The notes under the pieces are model-generated. The model saw nothing but the letters and a program-made list of their open reading frames with translations. It ran no database searches and was not told where the DNA came from. From positions 124,001-188,000 of the forward strand of contig OU696593.1 of assembly GCA_916048095.2 (NCBI GenBank): a stretch of DNA of 64,000 nucleotides. The letters run 5' to 3'. The position numbers were made by a program, and so were the translations under genes. Positions within the stretch are counted from its first letter, which is position 1; the number at the start of each line of letters is the position of its first letter. Source of the DNA: Sacculina carcini. Lineage: Eukaryota; Arthropoda; Thecostraca; Sacculinidae. Shown here piece after piece: positions 24,601 to 32,400 of this stretch.

Positions 24601-24975
24601 ATCAGCAACAACGAAGGTCCACAAGAATGAACGACGTAGATCACGCAGAGAAATTCTAAGGGTGAGTTCACCGTACACGTTGATGTGCTGTCCTGTGGCC
24701 GACTGGATGCTGACAGGTGAGTACTCCAGCAGATGACCATCACAGAGAGTCTTCGGCAAGAGTGACACAACTGAACCGGTGTCAATTACGAAGGAAACCT
24801 TGCGGCTGCCCAGTTGGACTGCGACTCGAAAAAGCGACAGGCCAGTAGCAGTCATATTGACCTGTCTCTTTAGTTTTCCGGTACAGCACGTGGTTCCGGT
24901 GACGCACTCCGTGATGGCGCACGTGAAGACGGTTGTATGACGATATCTCGGCGCTTGTTGGGCCAACGGCACCAA
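21688..24975 (-). CDS. pol: Pol polyprotein: protease, reverse transcriptase, RNase H, integrase
   Basis: 1,095 codons from 24975, residues numbered from there. Aspartic protease: DTGS at 65-68 and LLGNDFL at 130-136. Reverse transcriptase: D310 (in RLDLIRAYHQ) and the YIDD box at 370-373. RNase H: D523, E564, D589. Integrase: zinc finger H707/H711/C741/C744, then D773, D840, E876 with exactly 35 residues between the last two (DD35E), followed by a GPY/F-like module near 996-1013. No chromodomain follows. All catalytic residues are present. The frame opens at 24978, just after a TAA (24979-24981), and codon 24975 is TTG, so no ATG exists until residue 41 (24855). The frame is -1 to gag and overlaps it by about 109 nt, so expression probably needs -1 frameshifting, or reinitiation at the ATG 14 nt after the gag stop. 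Confidence 0.95.
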   Translation of the reverse strand: MVPLAQQAPRYRHTTVFTCAITECVTGTTCCTGKLKRQVNMTATGLSLFRVAVQLGSRKVSFVIDTGSVVSLLPKTLCDGHLLEYSPVSIQSATGQHINVYGELTLRISLRDLRRSFLWTFVVADITDALLGNDFLSHSGLIVDCKRRVISDPTTKLSTSGVSTSLCSSYIINDSSHLPSSFHHLINQFSSIFLPMSPSGCVRGKSKAFHTIDTGSAPPTFASARRLSPEKLQAAKETFKTLLETGIVRPSKSAWASPIHLVPKQSPGEWRVTGDYRALNAVTIPDRYPLPRISDLSCKLHGMTRFSRLDLIRAYHQIPMNEVDIEKTAVITPFGLFEYVFMPYGLRNAGCTFQRYMDSLFRSLPFVFIYIDDILIASADEQEHLHHLEQVFRLLQANGLRLSMSKCEFNQESITFLGYCLSSQGLCPPTSKVSAINDLSSPVSSVELRRILGMFGYYRHMLPKFADIVFPLTELAKEHPKSSSLPWLNIHEEALTNAKAALTDACKLAHPLLQCHDYQLITDCSQVAVGAALHQMDDGHPAPISFFSKKLSEVQRRYSTYDRELLAAYLSVMNFRHLLEGQKVTLFTDHKPLTSAFRSPHSAKSDRQQRYWSLITEYVCDVVYIRGSDNIVADCFSRAVNSVQIDAFDLPAIAAKQIDDSEVSTYADRLQSWPIGANNNILCEMSTLHPRPFVPQSFRESVFRQYHHISHPGTKASLRLLKSRYFWPGMDRDIRNWVKSCLQCQKSKIHRHTKTALHDFGLPSARFEAVHIDLVGPLPASTPHGQAYPSPCRYLLTCIDRATRWLEAIPIADIDAVSIAAAFLDTWISRFGVPLYVITDRGRQFESALFDELSKVIGFHRLRTTAYKPSSNGSIERAHRTLKTALIARGSDWIRSLPVVLLGLRAIPNESGYAPFTVLTGSSLLFPRVCLEPSCVRSCNDFVKLISESLRQIDFHTLSTGSHHHGHRPSYIPKSLTNCERVWVRVDRVRRSLEAPYHGPFKVISRSDKVFVLESPSGSRDTVSIDRLKPAYIGDSPERPATTDVPAESTTPQPVAALEPAEEEPVSTARTEPPTRVSRSGRTVRFKRHPDYHYF

Positions 24976-24978
24976 GGT
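24870..24978 (-). promoter_or_regulatory. gag-pol overlap, probable -1 frameshift region
   Basis: Pol is open from 24978 and gag closes at 24870, with pol in the -1 frame. The heptamer GGAAAAC (24879-24873) directly precedes the gag stop. The A-site codon AAC could re-pair as AAA after a -1 slip, but the P-site change GAA to GGA is poor, so this is not a classic X XXY YYZ site. No obvious strong downstream hairpin was recognised. The alternative is reinitiation at the ATG at 24855. Confidence 0.55.
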
Positions 24979-25658
24979 TTACATTGACGCGCCGAATCAC
25001 CAAAGAAAATATGCGTGCGACACACCTTGGGGCGCTGACCGTCGTAGAATGGTCGCAGGCCAAAAGTTGTACCAGTTGCGCCGGATTGGCGCTGTCGCGG
25101 AATAGTAGATCGACGCGGTTCAGCTGCAGTAGGTGTGACGGCAAAACTCTGTGTCTGAGTCAACGGCAGAAGTTCGTCGGCCAGTTTGCCCACCTGCGTG
25201 AGTGCCAACTCCTTGTGAGCAGCGAGAATGCTGTTGATCGGAGCGGGGAGCGCCTGGAGGAACTTATGTCTGACCAGTTCCTCACCCACACCGACCTTGG
25301 TGGCTATGCTGGTTAGCTCTTGAAGAAAAAACGAAGGTCTCCCGGTCATGAACGTCTTCGAAATTAGCTTCTCAAAAAGCTCTGGTTTGGATTGTTCGAA
25401 CATATTCTTTGATGCCTGCCGCAGGGCACTGAACTGATGTGAGGCTATCACATCATACGGCAGTCTGCTCACGACATCGGCCGGCAGTGAAGCGACCGTG
25501 TGAAAAAACTTGGTCTCTTCACATGTTATCTTACGGATGAGAAATTGCGCCTCCAGGATTGTAAACCACCCATCTACACAGTTCTCCATGAAGGGTGGTG
25601 GCTTTATCGATACGTGCTGAACTCCTTCATTCTTGACATTATCAGCCTCCTCAGTCAT
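24870..25658 (-). CDS. gag: Gag polyprotein with CHCC zinc knuckle
   Basis: 262 codons, ATG at 25658, stop TAA at 24872-24870. This is the structural protein of the virus-like particle, binding genomic RNA. Residues about 18-165 resemble the capsid-like region of CsRn1-type Gags (PPPF near 20-23, WFTILEAQF at 31-39, TKFFHTVASLP at 49-59). A basic, Pro/Ser-rich tail carries the knuckle C213-x2-H216-x9-C226-x3-C230. This CHCC spacing, instead of the retroviral CCHC, is a described hallmark of the CsRn1 group. The ATG is the first long-frame start after the PBS, 72 nt downstream of it. The last codons read GAA AAC TAA inside the overlap with pol, a place where a -1 slip would enter the pol frame. 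The family assignment rests on pattern recognition and was not checked by a search. Confidence 0.9.
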   Translation of the reverse strand: MTEEADNVKNEGVQHVSIKPPPFMENCVDGWFTILEAQFLIRKITCEETKFFHTVASLPADVVSRLPYDVIASHQFSALRQASKNMFEQSKPELFEKLISKTFMTGRPSFFLQELTSIATKVGVGEELVRHKFLQALPAPINSILAAHKELALTQVGKLADELLPLTQTQSFAVTPTAAEPRRSTIPRQRQSGATGTTFGLRPFYDGQRPKVCRTHIFFGDSARQCKPWCRWPNKRRDIVIQPSSRAPSRSASPEPRAVPEN

Positions 25659-25730
25659 AATTCATACAATGATTTCACAAGAAAAGGAAATGCACTAACT
25701 GAAGAAAATATTTCACTAACCGAACGACGG
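25659..25730 (-). other. Leader between the PBS and gag
   Basis: 72 nt, AT-rich. A packaging signal might be expected here but none can be recognised from sequence. Confidence 0.5.
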
Positions 25731-25745
25731 GCGTCGGGGTCACCA
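25731..25745 (-). other. Primer-binding site, tRNA-Trp type
   Basis: In sense orientation this is TGGTGACCCCGACGC, two bases (AC) downstream of the CA end of the 5' LTR, the usual spacing. The first 14 bases are complementary to the 3' end (GTCGGGGTCACCA) of animal tRNA-Trp, the primer reported for CsRn1 and Kabuki elements. It fixes the element's orientation and the inner end of the 5' LTR. Confidence 0.87.
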
Positions 25746-25747
25746 GT

Positions 25748-26129
25748 TGAAGAGGCCGTTGATTGGTACAACCGTTCAAAGTCACAGTCCGGAACATAAG
25801 GGGCGTGTATTAGAACGACAAAGAAGTTTTCACCTCGTATATGACGTGGCAAAAGAAAATATATATTAAAAGAACCAAGACATAACAAGGAAGAAACACG
25901 CATGATATACTCAGTAAAAAAAGCAAACAAAATAACAATTAATATCGCTCAAAATCCGGAAAACCGAATATATACAAAACTTACCTATACCAGACACAAA
26001 AACGACAATCATAATACAAAACAAACGAAAAGGATAAACACGAAGGAAAACGTAAACATACAAGCACTCACACAGACAAGACGCACACAATGTTGCCAGA
26101 TGCCCTACATATGCATTTTCAGTCACCAC
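25748..26129 (-). repeat. 5' LTR, missing about 5 outer bases
   Basis: 382 bp, identical to 21147-21528. In sense orientation it begins GTGGTGACTG where the 3' LTR has TGTTTGTGGTGACTG, so TGTTT is absent at the outer edge next to the satellite. The inner end is CCTCTTCA. It should hold the promoter. A splice-donor-like AGGTAAGT lies at 25986-25979 in sense orientation, with no known use. Confidence 0.9.
25856..25868 (-). promoter_or_regulatory. Candidate TATA element in the 5' LTR
   Basis: The sense strand reads TAATATATATTTT, an A/T-only stretch that could serve as a TATA box. A second TATA-like site (TATATATT) lies upstream at about 25974-25967. The sequence alone does not say which is used. 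Both are also present in the 3' LTR. Confidence 0.35.
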
Positions 26130-26133
26130 CACC
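26130..26133. repeat. Possible target-site duplication, right copy
   Basis: CACC, corresponding in satellite phase to TACC at 21143-21146. The first base may be a T-to-C change or a leftover of a damaged LTR end. An exact ACCT match also exists (21144-21147 and 26131-26134) if the terminal T is counted as satellite. Confidence 0.4.
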
Positions 26134-26771
26134 TAAGTGTGCCCTAAGTGTTACCTAAGTGTGCCCTAAGTGTTACCTCAGTGTGCCCTAAGTGTTACCT
26201 CAGTGTGCCCTAAGTGTTACCTAAGTGTGCCCTAAGTGTTACCTAAGTGTGCCCTAAGTGTTACCTAAGTGTGCCCTAAGTGTTACCTAAGTTTGCCCTA
26301 AGTGTTACCTAAGTGTGCCCTAAGTGTTACCTAAGTGTTACCTAAGTGTTACCTAAGTGTTACCTAAGTGTTACCTAAGTGTTACCTAAGTGTTACCTAA
26401 GTGTGCCCTAAGTGTTACCTAAGTGATACCTAAGTGTTACCTAAGTGTGCCCTAAGTGTTACCTAAGTGTGCCCTAAGTGTTACCTAAGTGTGCCCTAAG
26501 TGTTACCTAAGTGTGCCCTAAGTGTTACCTAAGTGTTACCTAAGTGTGCCCTAAGTGTTACCTACGTGTGCCCTAAGTGTTACCTACGTGTGCCCTAAGT
26601 GTTACCTACGTGTGCCCTAAGTGTTACCTAAGTGTGCCCTAAGTGTTACCTAAGTGTGCCCTAAGTGTGCCCTAAGTGTGCCCTAAGTGTTACCTAAGTG
26701 TGCCCTAAGTGTTACCTACGTGTGCCCTAAGTGTTACCTAAGTGTACCCTAAGTGTTACCTCAGTGTTACT
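26130..26771. repeat. Satellite module repeated on the right of the element
   Basis: The monomer order matches 20483-21146 on the left of the element: paired TTACCTCAGTG, AAGTT/TGCCC (about 26290), an A run, TGATACC (about 26423), three TTACCTACGTG (about 26565-26610), TACCC, TTACCTCAGTG. It is two monomers shorter. It then continues into AAGTTTTACC, which is what would be expected after the left copy. Confidence 0.75.
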
Positions 26772-28840
26772 TAAGTGTACCCTAAGTTTTACCTAAGTGT
26801 TACCTAAGTGTTACCTAAGTGTTACCTAAGTGTTACCTAAGTGTTACCTAAGTGTTACCTAAGTGTACCCTAAGTGTTACCTAAGTGTACCCTAAGTGTG
26901 CCCTAAGTGTTACATAAGTGTGCCCTAAGTGTTACCTAAGTGTGCCCTAAGTGTTACCTAAGTGTTACCTAAGTGTGCCCTAAGTGTTACCTAAGTGTGC
27001 CCTAAGTGTGCCCTAAGTGTGCCCTAAGTGTGCCCTAAGTGTTACCTAAGTGTGCCCGAAGTGTGCCCTAAGTGTTACCTAAGTGTGCCCTAAGTGTTAC
27101 ATAAGTGTGCCCTAAGTGTTACCTAAGTGTTACCTAAGTGTGCCCTAAGTGTTACCTAAGTGTGACCTAAGTGTGCCCTAAGTGTTACCTAAGTGTGCCC
27201 TAAGTGTGCCCTAAGTGTTACCTAAGTGTGCCCTAAGTGTTACCTTAGTGTTACCTAAGTGTGCCCTAAGTGTGCCCTAAGTGTTACCTAAGTGTTACCT
27301 AAGTGTTACCTAAGTGTTACCTAAGTGTTACCTAAGTGTTACCTAAGTGTTACCTAAGTGTGCCCTAAGTGTTACCTAAGTGTTACCTCAGTGTGCCCTA
27401 AGTGTGCCCTAAGTGTTACCTAAGTGTGCCCTAAGTGTGCCCTACGTGTTACCTAAGTGTTACCTAAGTGTTACCTAAGTGTGCCCTAAGTGTTACCTAA
27501 GTGTGCCCTAAGTGTTACCTACGTGTGCCCTAAGTGTTACCTAAGTGTACCCTAAGTGTTACCTAAGTGTGCCCTAAGTGTGCCCTAAGTGTTACCTTAG
27601 TGTTACCTAAGTGTGCCCTAAGTGTGCCCTAAGTGTTACCTAAGTGTTACCTAAGTGTTACCTAAGTGTGCCCTAAGTGTGCCCTAAGTGTTACCTTAGT
27701 GTTACCTAAGTGTGCCCTAAGTGTTACCTAAGTGTGCCCTAAGTGTTACCTAAGTGTTACCTAAGTGTGCCCTAAGTGTTACCTCAGTGTGCCCTAAGTG
27801 TGCCCTAAGTGTGCCCTAAGTGTGCCCTAAGTGTGCCCTAAGTGTGCCCTAAGTGTTACCTAAGTGTGCCCTAAGTGTTACCTAAGTGTGCCCTAAGTGT
27901 TACCTACGTGTGCCCTAAGTGTTACCTAAGTGTACCCTAAGTGTTACCTAAGTGTGCCCTAAGTGTGCCCTAAGTGTTACCTAAGTGTGCCCTAAGTGTT
28001 ACCTAAGTATGCCCTAAGTGTTACCTAAGTGTTACCTAAGTGTTACCTAAGTGTGCCCTAAGTGTTACCTTAGTGTTACCTAAGTGTGCCCTAAGTGTTA
28101 CCTAAGTGTTACCTAAGTGTGCCCTAAGTGTTACCTAAGTGTGCCCTAAGTGTTACCTAAGTGTGCCCTAAGTGTTACCTAAGTGTTACCTAAGTGTACC
28201 CTAAGTTTTACCTAAGTGTTACCTAAGTGTTACCTAAGTGTTACCTAAGTGTTACCTAAGTGTTACCTAAGTGTTACCTAAGTGTACCCTAAGTGTTACC
28301 CAAGTGTTACCTAAGTGTTACCTAAGTGTTACCTAAGTGTGCCCCAAGTGATACCTAAGTGTGCCCCAAGTGATACCTAAGTGTGCCCCAAGTGATACCT
28401 AAGTGTGCCCCAAGTGTGCCCTAAGTGTTACCTAAGTGTGCCCTAAGTGTTACCTAAGTGTACCCTAAGTGTTACCTAAGTGTGCCCTAAGTGTTACCTA
28501 AGTGTGCCCTAAGTGTTACCTAAGTGTTACCTAAGTGTGCCCTAAGTGTTACCTAAGTGTTACCTAAGTGTTACCTAAGTGTTACCTAAGTGTTACCTAA
28601 GTGTGCCCTAAGTGTTACCTACGTGTGCCCTATGTGTTAGCTAAGTGTTACCTAAGTGTTACCTAAGTGTTACCTAAGTGTGCCCTAAGTGTTACCTAAG
28701 TGTGCCCTAAGTGTTACCTAAGTGTGCCCTAAGTGTTACCTAAGTGTGCCCTAAGTGTTACCTAAGTGTGCCCTAAGTGTTAACTAAGGTTACCCTAAGT
28801 GTTACCTAAGTGTGCCCTAAGTGTGCCCTAAGTGTTACCT

Positions 28841-29456
28841 AAGTGTGCCCTAAGTGTTACCTAAGTGTGCCCTAAGTGTTACCTCAGTGTGCCCTAAGTG
28901 TTACCTCAGTGTGCCCTAAGTGTTACCTAAGTGTGCCCTAAGTGTTACCTAAGTGTGCCCTAAGTGTTACCTAAGTGTGCCCTAAGTGTTACCTAAGTTT
29001 GCCCTAAGTGTTACCTAAGTGTGCCCTAAGTGTTACCTAAGTGTTACCTAAGTGTTACCTAAGTGTTACCTAAGTGTTACCTAAGTGTTACCTAAGTGTT
29101 ACCTAAGTGTGCCCTAAGTGTTACCTAAGTGTTACCTAAGTGTTACCTAAGTGTGCCCTAAGTGTTACCTAAGTGTGCCCTAAGTGTTACCTAAGTGTGC
29201 CCTAAGTGTTACCTAAGTGTGCCCTAAGTGTTACCTAAGTGTTACCTAAGTGTGCCCTAAGTGTTACCTACGTGTGCCCTAAGTGTTACCTACGTGTGCC
29301 CTAAGTGTTACCTACGTGTGCCCTAAGTGTTACCTAAGTGTGCCCTAAGTGTTACCTAAGTGTGCCCTAAGTGTGCCCTAAGTGTGCCCTAAGTGTTACC
29401 TAAGTGTGCCCTAAGTGTTACCTACGTGTGCCCTAAGTGTTACCTAAGTGTACCCT
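28841..29456. repeat. Optional 56-monomer (616-bp) satellite module
   Basis: The distance from the triple marker to the next TGCCCGAAGTG is 1,419 bp at 28341, 50627 and 57359, but 803 bp at 33346, 41035 and 48416, a difference of exactly 616 bp. The extra segment lies between a double B monomer and TACCC-TTACCTCAG, and contains AAGTT/TGCCC and the three TTACCTACGTG. Ends are approximate to one monomer. Confidence 0.75.
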
Positions 29457-32400
29457 AAGTGTTACCTCAGTGTTACCTAAGTGTACCCTAAGTTTTACCT
29501 AAGTGTTACCTAAGTGTTACCTAAGTGTTACCTAAGTGTTACCTAAGTGTTACCTAAGTGTTACCTAAGTGTACCCTAAGTGTTACCTAAGTGTACCCTA
29601 AGTGTGCCCTAAGTGTTACATAAGTGTGCCCTAAGTGTTACCTAAGTGTGCCCTAAGTGTTACCTAAGTGTTACCTAAGTGTGCCCTAAGTGTTACCTAA
29701 GTGTGCCCTAAGTGTGCCCTAAGTGTGCCCTAAGTGTGCCCTAAGTGTTACCTAAGTGTGCCCGAAGTGTGCCCTAAGTGTTACCTAAGTGTGCCCTAAG
29801 TGTTACATAAGTGTGCCCTAAGTGTTACCTAAGTGTTACCTAAGTGTGCCCTAAGTGTTACCTAAGTGTGACCTAAGTGTGCCCTAAGTGTTACCTAAGT
29901 GTGCCCTAAGTGTGCCCCAAGTGTTACCTAAGTGTGCCCTAAGTGTTACCTTAGTGTTACCTAAGTGTGCCCTAAGTGTGCCCTAAGTGTTACCTAAGTG
30001 TTACCTAAGTGTTACCTAAGTGTTACCTAAGTGTTACCTAAGTGTTACCTAAGTGTTACCTAAGTGTGCCCTAAGTGTTACCTAAGTGTTACCTCAGTGT
30101 GCCCTAAGTGTGCCCTAAGTGTTACCTAAGTGTGCCCTAAGTGTGCCCTACGTGTTACCTAAGTGTTACCTAAGTGTTACCTAAGTGTGCCCTAAGTGTT
30201 ACCTAAGTGTGCCCTAAGTGTTACCTACGTGTGCCCTAAGTGTTACCTAAGTGTACCCTAAGTGTTACCTAAGTGTGCCCTAAGTGTGCCCTAAGTGTTA
30301 CCTTAGTGTTACCTAAGTGTGCCCTAAGTGTGCCCTAAGTGTTACCTAAGTGTTACCTAAGTGTTACCTAAGTGTGCCCTAAGTGTGCCCTAAGTGTTAC
30401 CTTAGTGTTACCTAAGTGTGCCCTAAGTGTTACCTAAGTGTGCCCTAAGTGTTACCTAAGTGTTACCTAAGTGTGCCCTAAGTGTTACCTCAGTGTGCCC
30501 TAAGTGTGCCCTAAGTGTGCCCTAAGTGTGCCCTAAGTGTGCCCTAAGTGTGCCCTAAGTGTTACCTAAGTGTGCCCTAAGTGTTACCTAAGTGTGCCCT
30601 AAGTGTTACCTACGTGTGCCCTAAGTGTTACCTAAGTGTACCCTAAGTGTTACCTAAGTGTGCCCTAAGTGTGCCCTAAGTGTTACCTAAGTGTGCCCTA
30701 AGTGTTACCTAAGTATGCCCTAAGTGTTACCTAAGTGTTACCTAAGTGTTACCTAAGTGTGCCCTAAGTGTTACCTTAGTGTTACCTAAGTGTGCCCTAA
30801 GTGTTACCTAAGTGTTACCTAAGTGTGCCCTAAGTGTTACCTAAGTGTGCCCTAAGTGTTACCTAAGTGTGCCCGAAGTGTGCCCTAAGTGTTACCTAAG
30901 TGTGCCCTAAGTGTTACATAAGTGTGCCCTAAGTGTTACCTAAGTGTTACCTAAGTGTGCCCTAAGTGTTACCTAAGTGTGACCTAAGTGTGCCCTAAGT
31001 GTTACCTAAGTGTGCCCTAAGTGTGCCCTAAGTGTGCCCTAAGTGTGCCCTAAGTGTGCCCTAAGTGTGCCCTAAGTTTTACCTAAGTGTGCCCTAAGTG
31101 TTACCTAAGTGTGCCCTAAGTGTTACCTACGTGTGCCCTAAGTGTTACCTAAGTGTTACCTAAGTGTGCCCTAAGTGTTACCTAAGTGTGCCCTAAGTGT
31201 TACCTAAGTGTGCCCTAAGTGTGCCCTAAGTGTTACCTAAGTGTGCCCTAAGTGTTACCTAAGTATGCCCTAAGTGTTACCTAAGTGTGCCCTAAGTGTT
31301 ACCTAAGTGTGCCCTAAGTGTTACCTAAGTGTGCCCTAAGTGTTACCTAAGTGTACCCTAAGTGTTACCTCAGTGTGCCCTAAGTGTTACCTAAGTGTGC
31401 CCTAAGTGTGCCCTAAGTGTTACCTAAGTGTGCCCTAAGTGTGCCCTAAGTGTTACCTTAGTGTTACCTAAGTGTGCCCTAAGTGTGCCCTAAGTGTTAC
31501 CTAAGTGTTACCTAAGTGTTACCTAAGTGTTACCTAAGTGTTACCTAAGTGTTACCTAAGTGTTACCTAAGTGTTACCTAAGTGTGCCCTAAGTGTTACC
31601 TAAGTGTTACCTCAGTGTGCCCTAAGTGTGCCCTAAGTGTTACCTAAGTGTGCCCTAAGTGTGCCCTACGTGTTACCTAAGTGTTACCTAAGTGTTACCT
31701 AAGTGTGCCCTAAGTGTTACCTAAGTGTGCCCTAAGTGTTACCTACGTGTGCCCTAAGTGTTACCTAAGTGTACCCTAAGTGTTACCTAAGTGTGCCCTA
31801 AGTGTGCCCTAAGTGTTACCTTAGTGTTACCTAAGTGTGCCCTAAGTGTGCCCTAAGTGTTACCTAAGTGTTACCTAAGTGTTACCTAAGTGTGCCCTAA
31901 GTGTGCCCTAAGTGTTACCTTAGTGTTACCTAAGTGTGCCCTAAGTGTTACCTAAGTGTGCCCTAAGTGTTACCTAAGTGTTACCTAAGTGTGCCCTAAG
32001 TGTTACCTCAGTGTGCCCTAAGTGTGCCCTAAGTGTGCCCTAAGTGTGCCCTAAGTGTGCCCTAAGTGTGCCCTAAGTGTTACCTAAGTGTGCCCTAAGT
32101 GTTACCTAAGTGTGCCCTAAGTGTTACCTACGTGTGCCCTAAGTGTTACCTAAGTGTACCCTAAGTGTTACCTAAGTGTGCCCTAAGTGTGCCCTAAGTG
32201 TTACCTAAGTGTGCCCTAAGTGTTACCTAAGTATGCCCTAAGTGTTACCTAAGTGTTACCTAAGTGTTACCTAAGTGTGCCCTAAGTGTTACCTTAGTGT
32301 TACCTAAGTGTGCCCTAAGTGTTACCTAAGTGTTACCTAAGTGTGCCCTAAGTGTTACCTAAGTGTGCCCTAAGTGTTACCTAAGTGTGCCCTAAGTGTT

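Larger units (their letters stand above)
25655..25903 (-). other. Possible upstream ORF ending at the gag start (ATGA overlap)
   Basis: An 82-codon frame from ATG 25903 (inside the 5' LTR) runs through the PBS and leader. It stops at TGA 25657-25655, which overlaps the gag ATG (25658-25656) as ATGA. It has no recognisable domain, is hydrophobic near its start, and its LTR part is duplicated in the 3' LTR. Whether it lies in the transcript depends on the unknown transcription start. It may be a chance frame. Confidence 0.3.
21147..26129 (-). mobile_element. Ty3/gypsy LTR retrotransposon, CsRn1-like, apparently intact
   Basis: This is a 4,983-bp element read on the minus strand: 5' LTR (25748-26129), tRNA-Trp-type PBS, gag, pol, polypurine tract, 3' LTR (21147-21533). 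The pol order protease, RT, RNase H, integrase is the Ty3/gypsy order. The Gag CHCC knuckle, the tRNA-Trp primer and the lack of a chromodomain are features described for the CsRn1 clade of fluke elements. No env ORF is present. The LTRs are identical over their shared 382 bp, and gag and pol have no internal stops, so the insertion is recent and possibly competent. It is the only non-satellite DNA in the window. The family call is from recognised motifs, not from a phylogeny. Confidence 0.93.
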
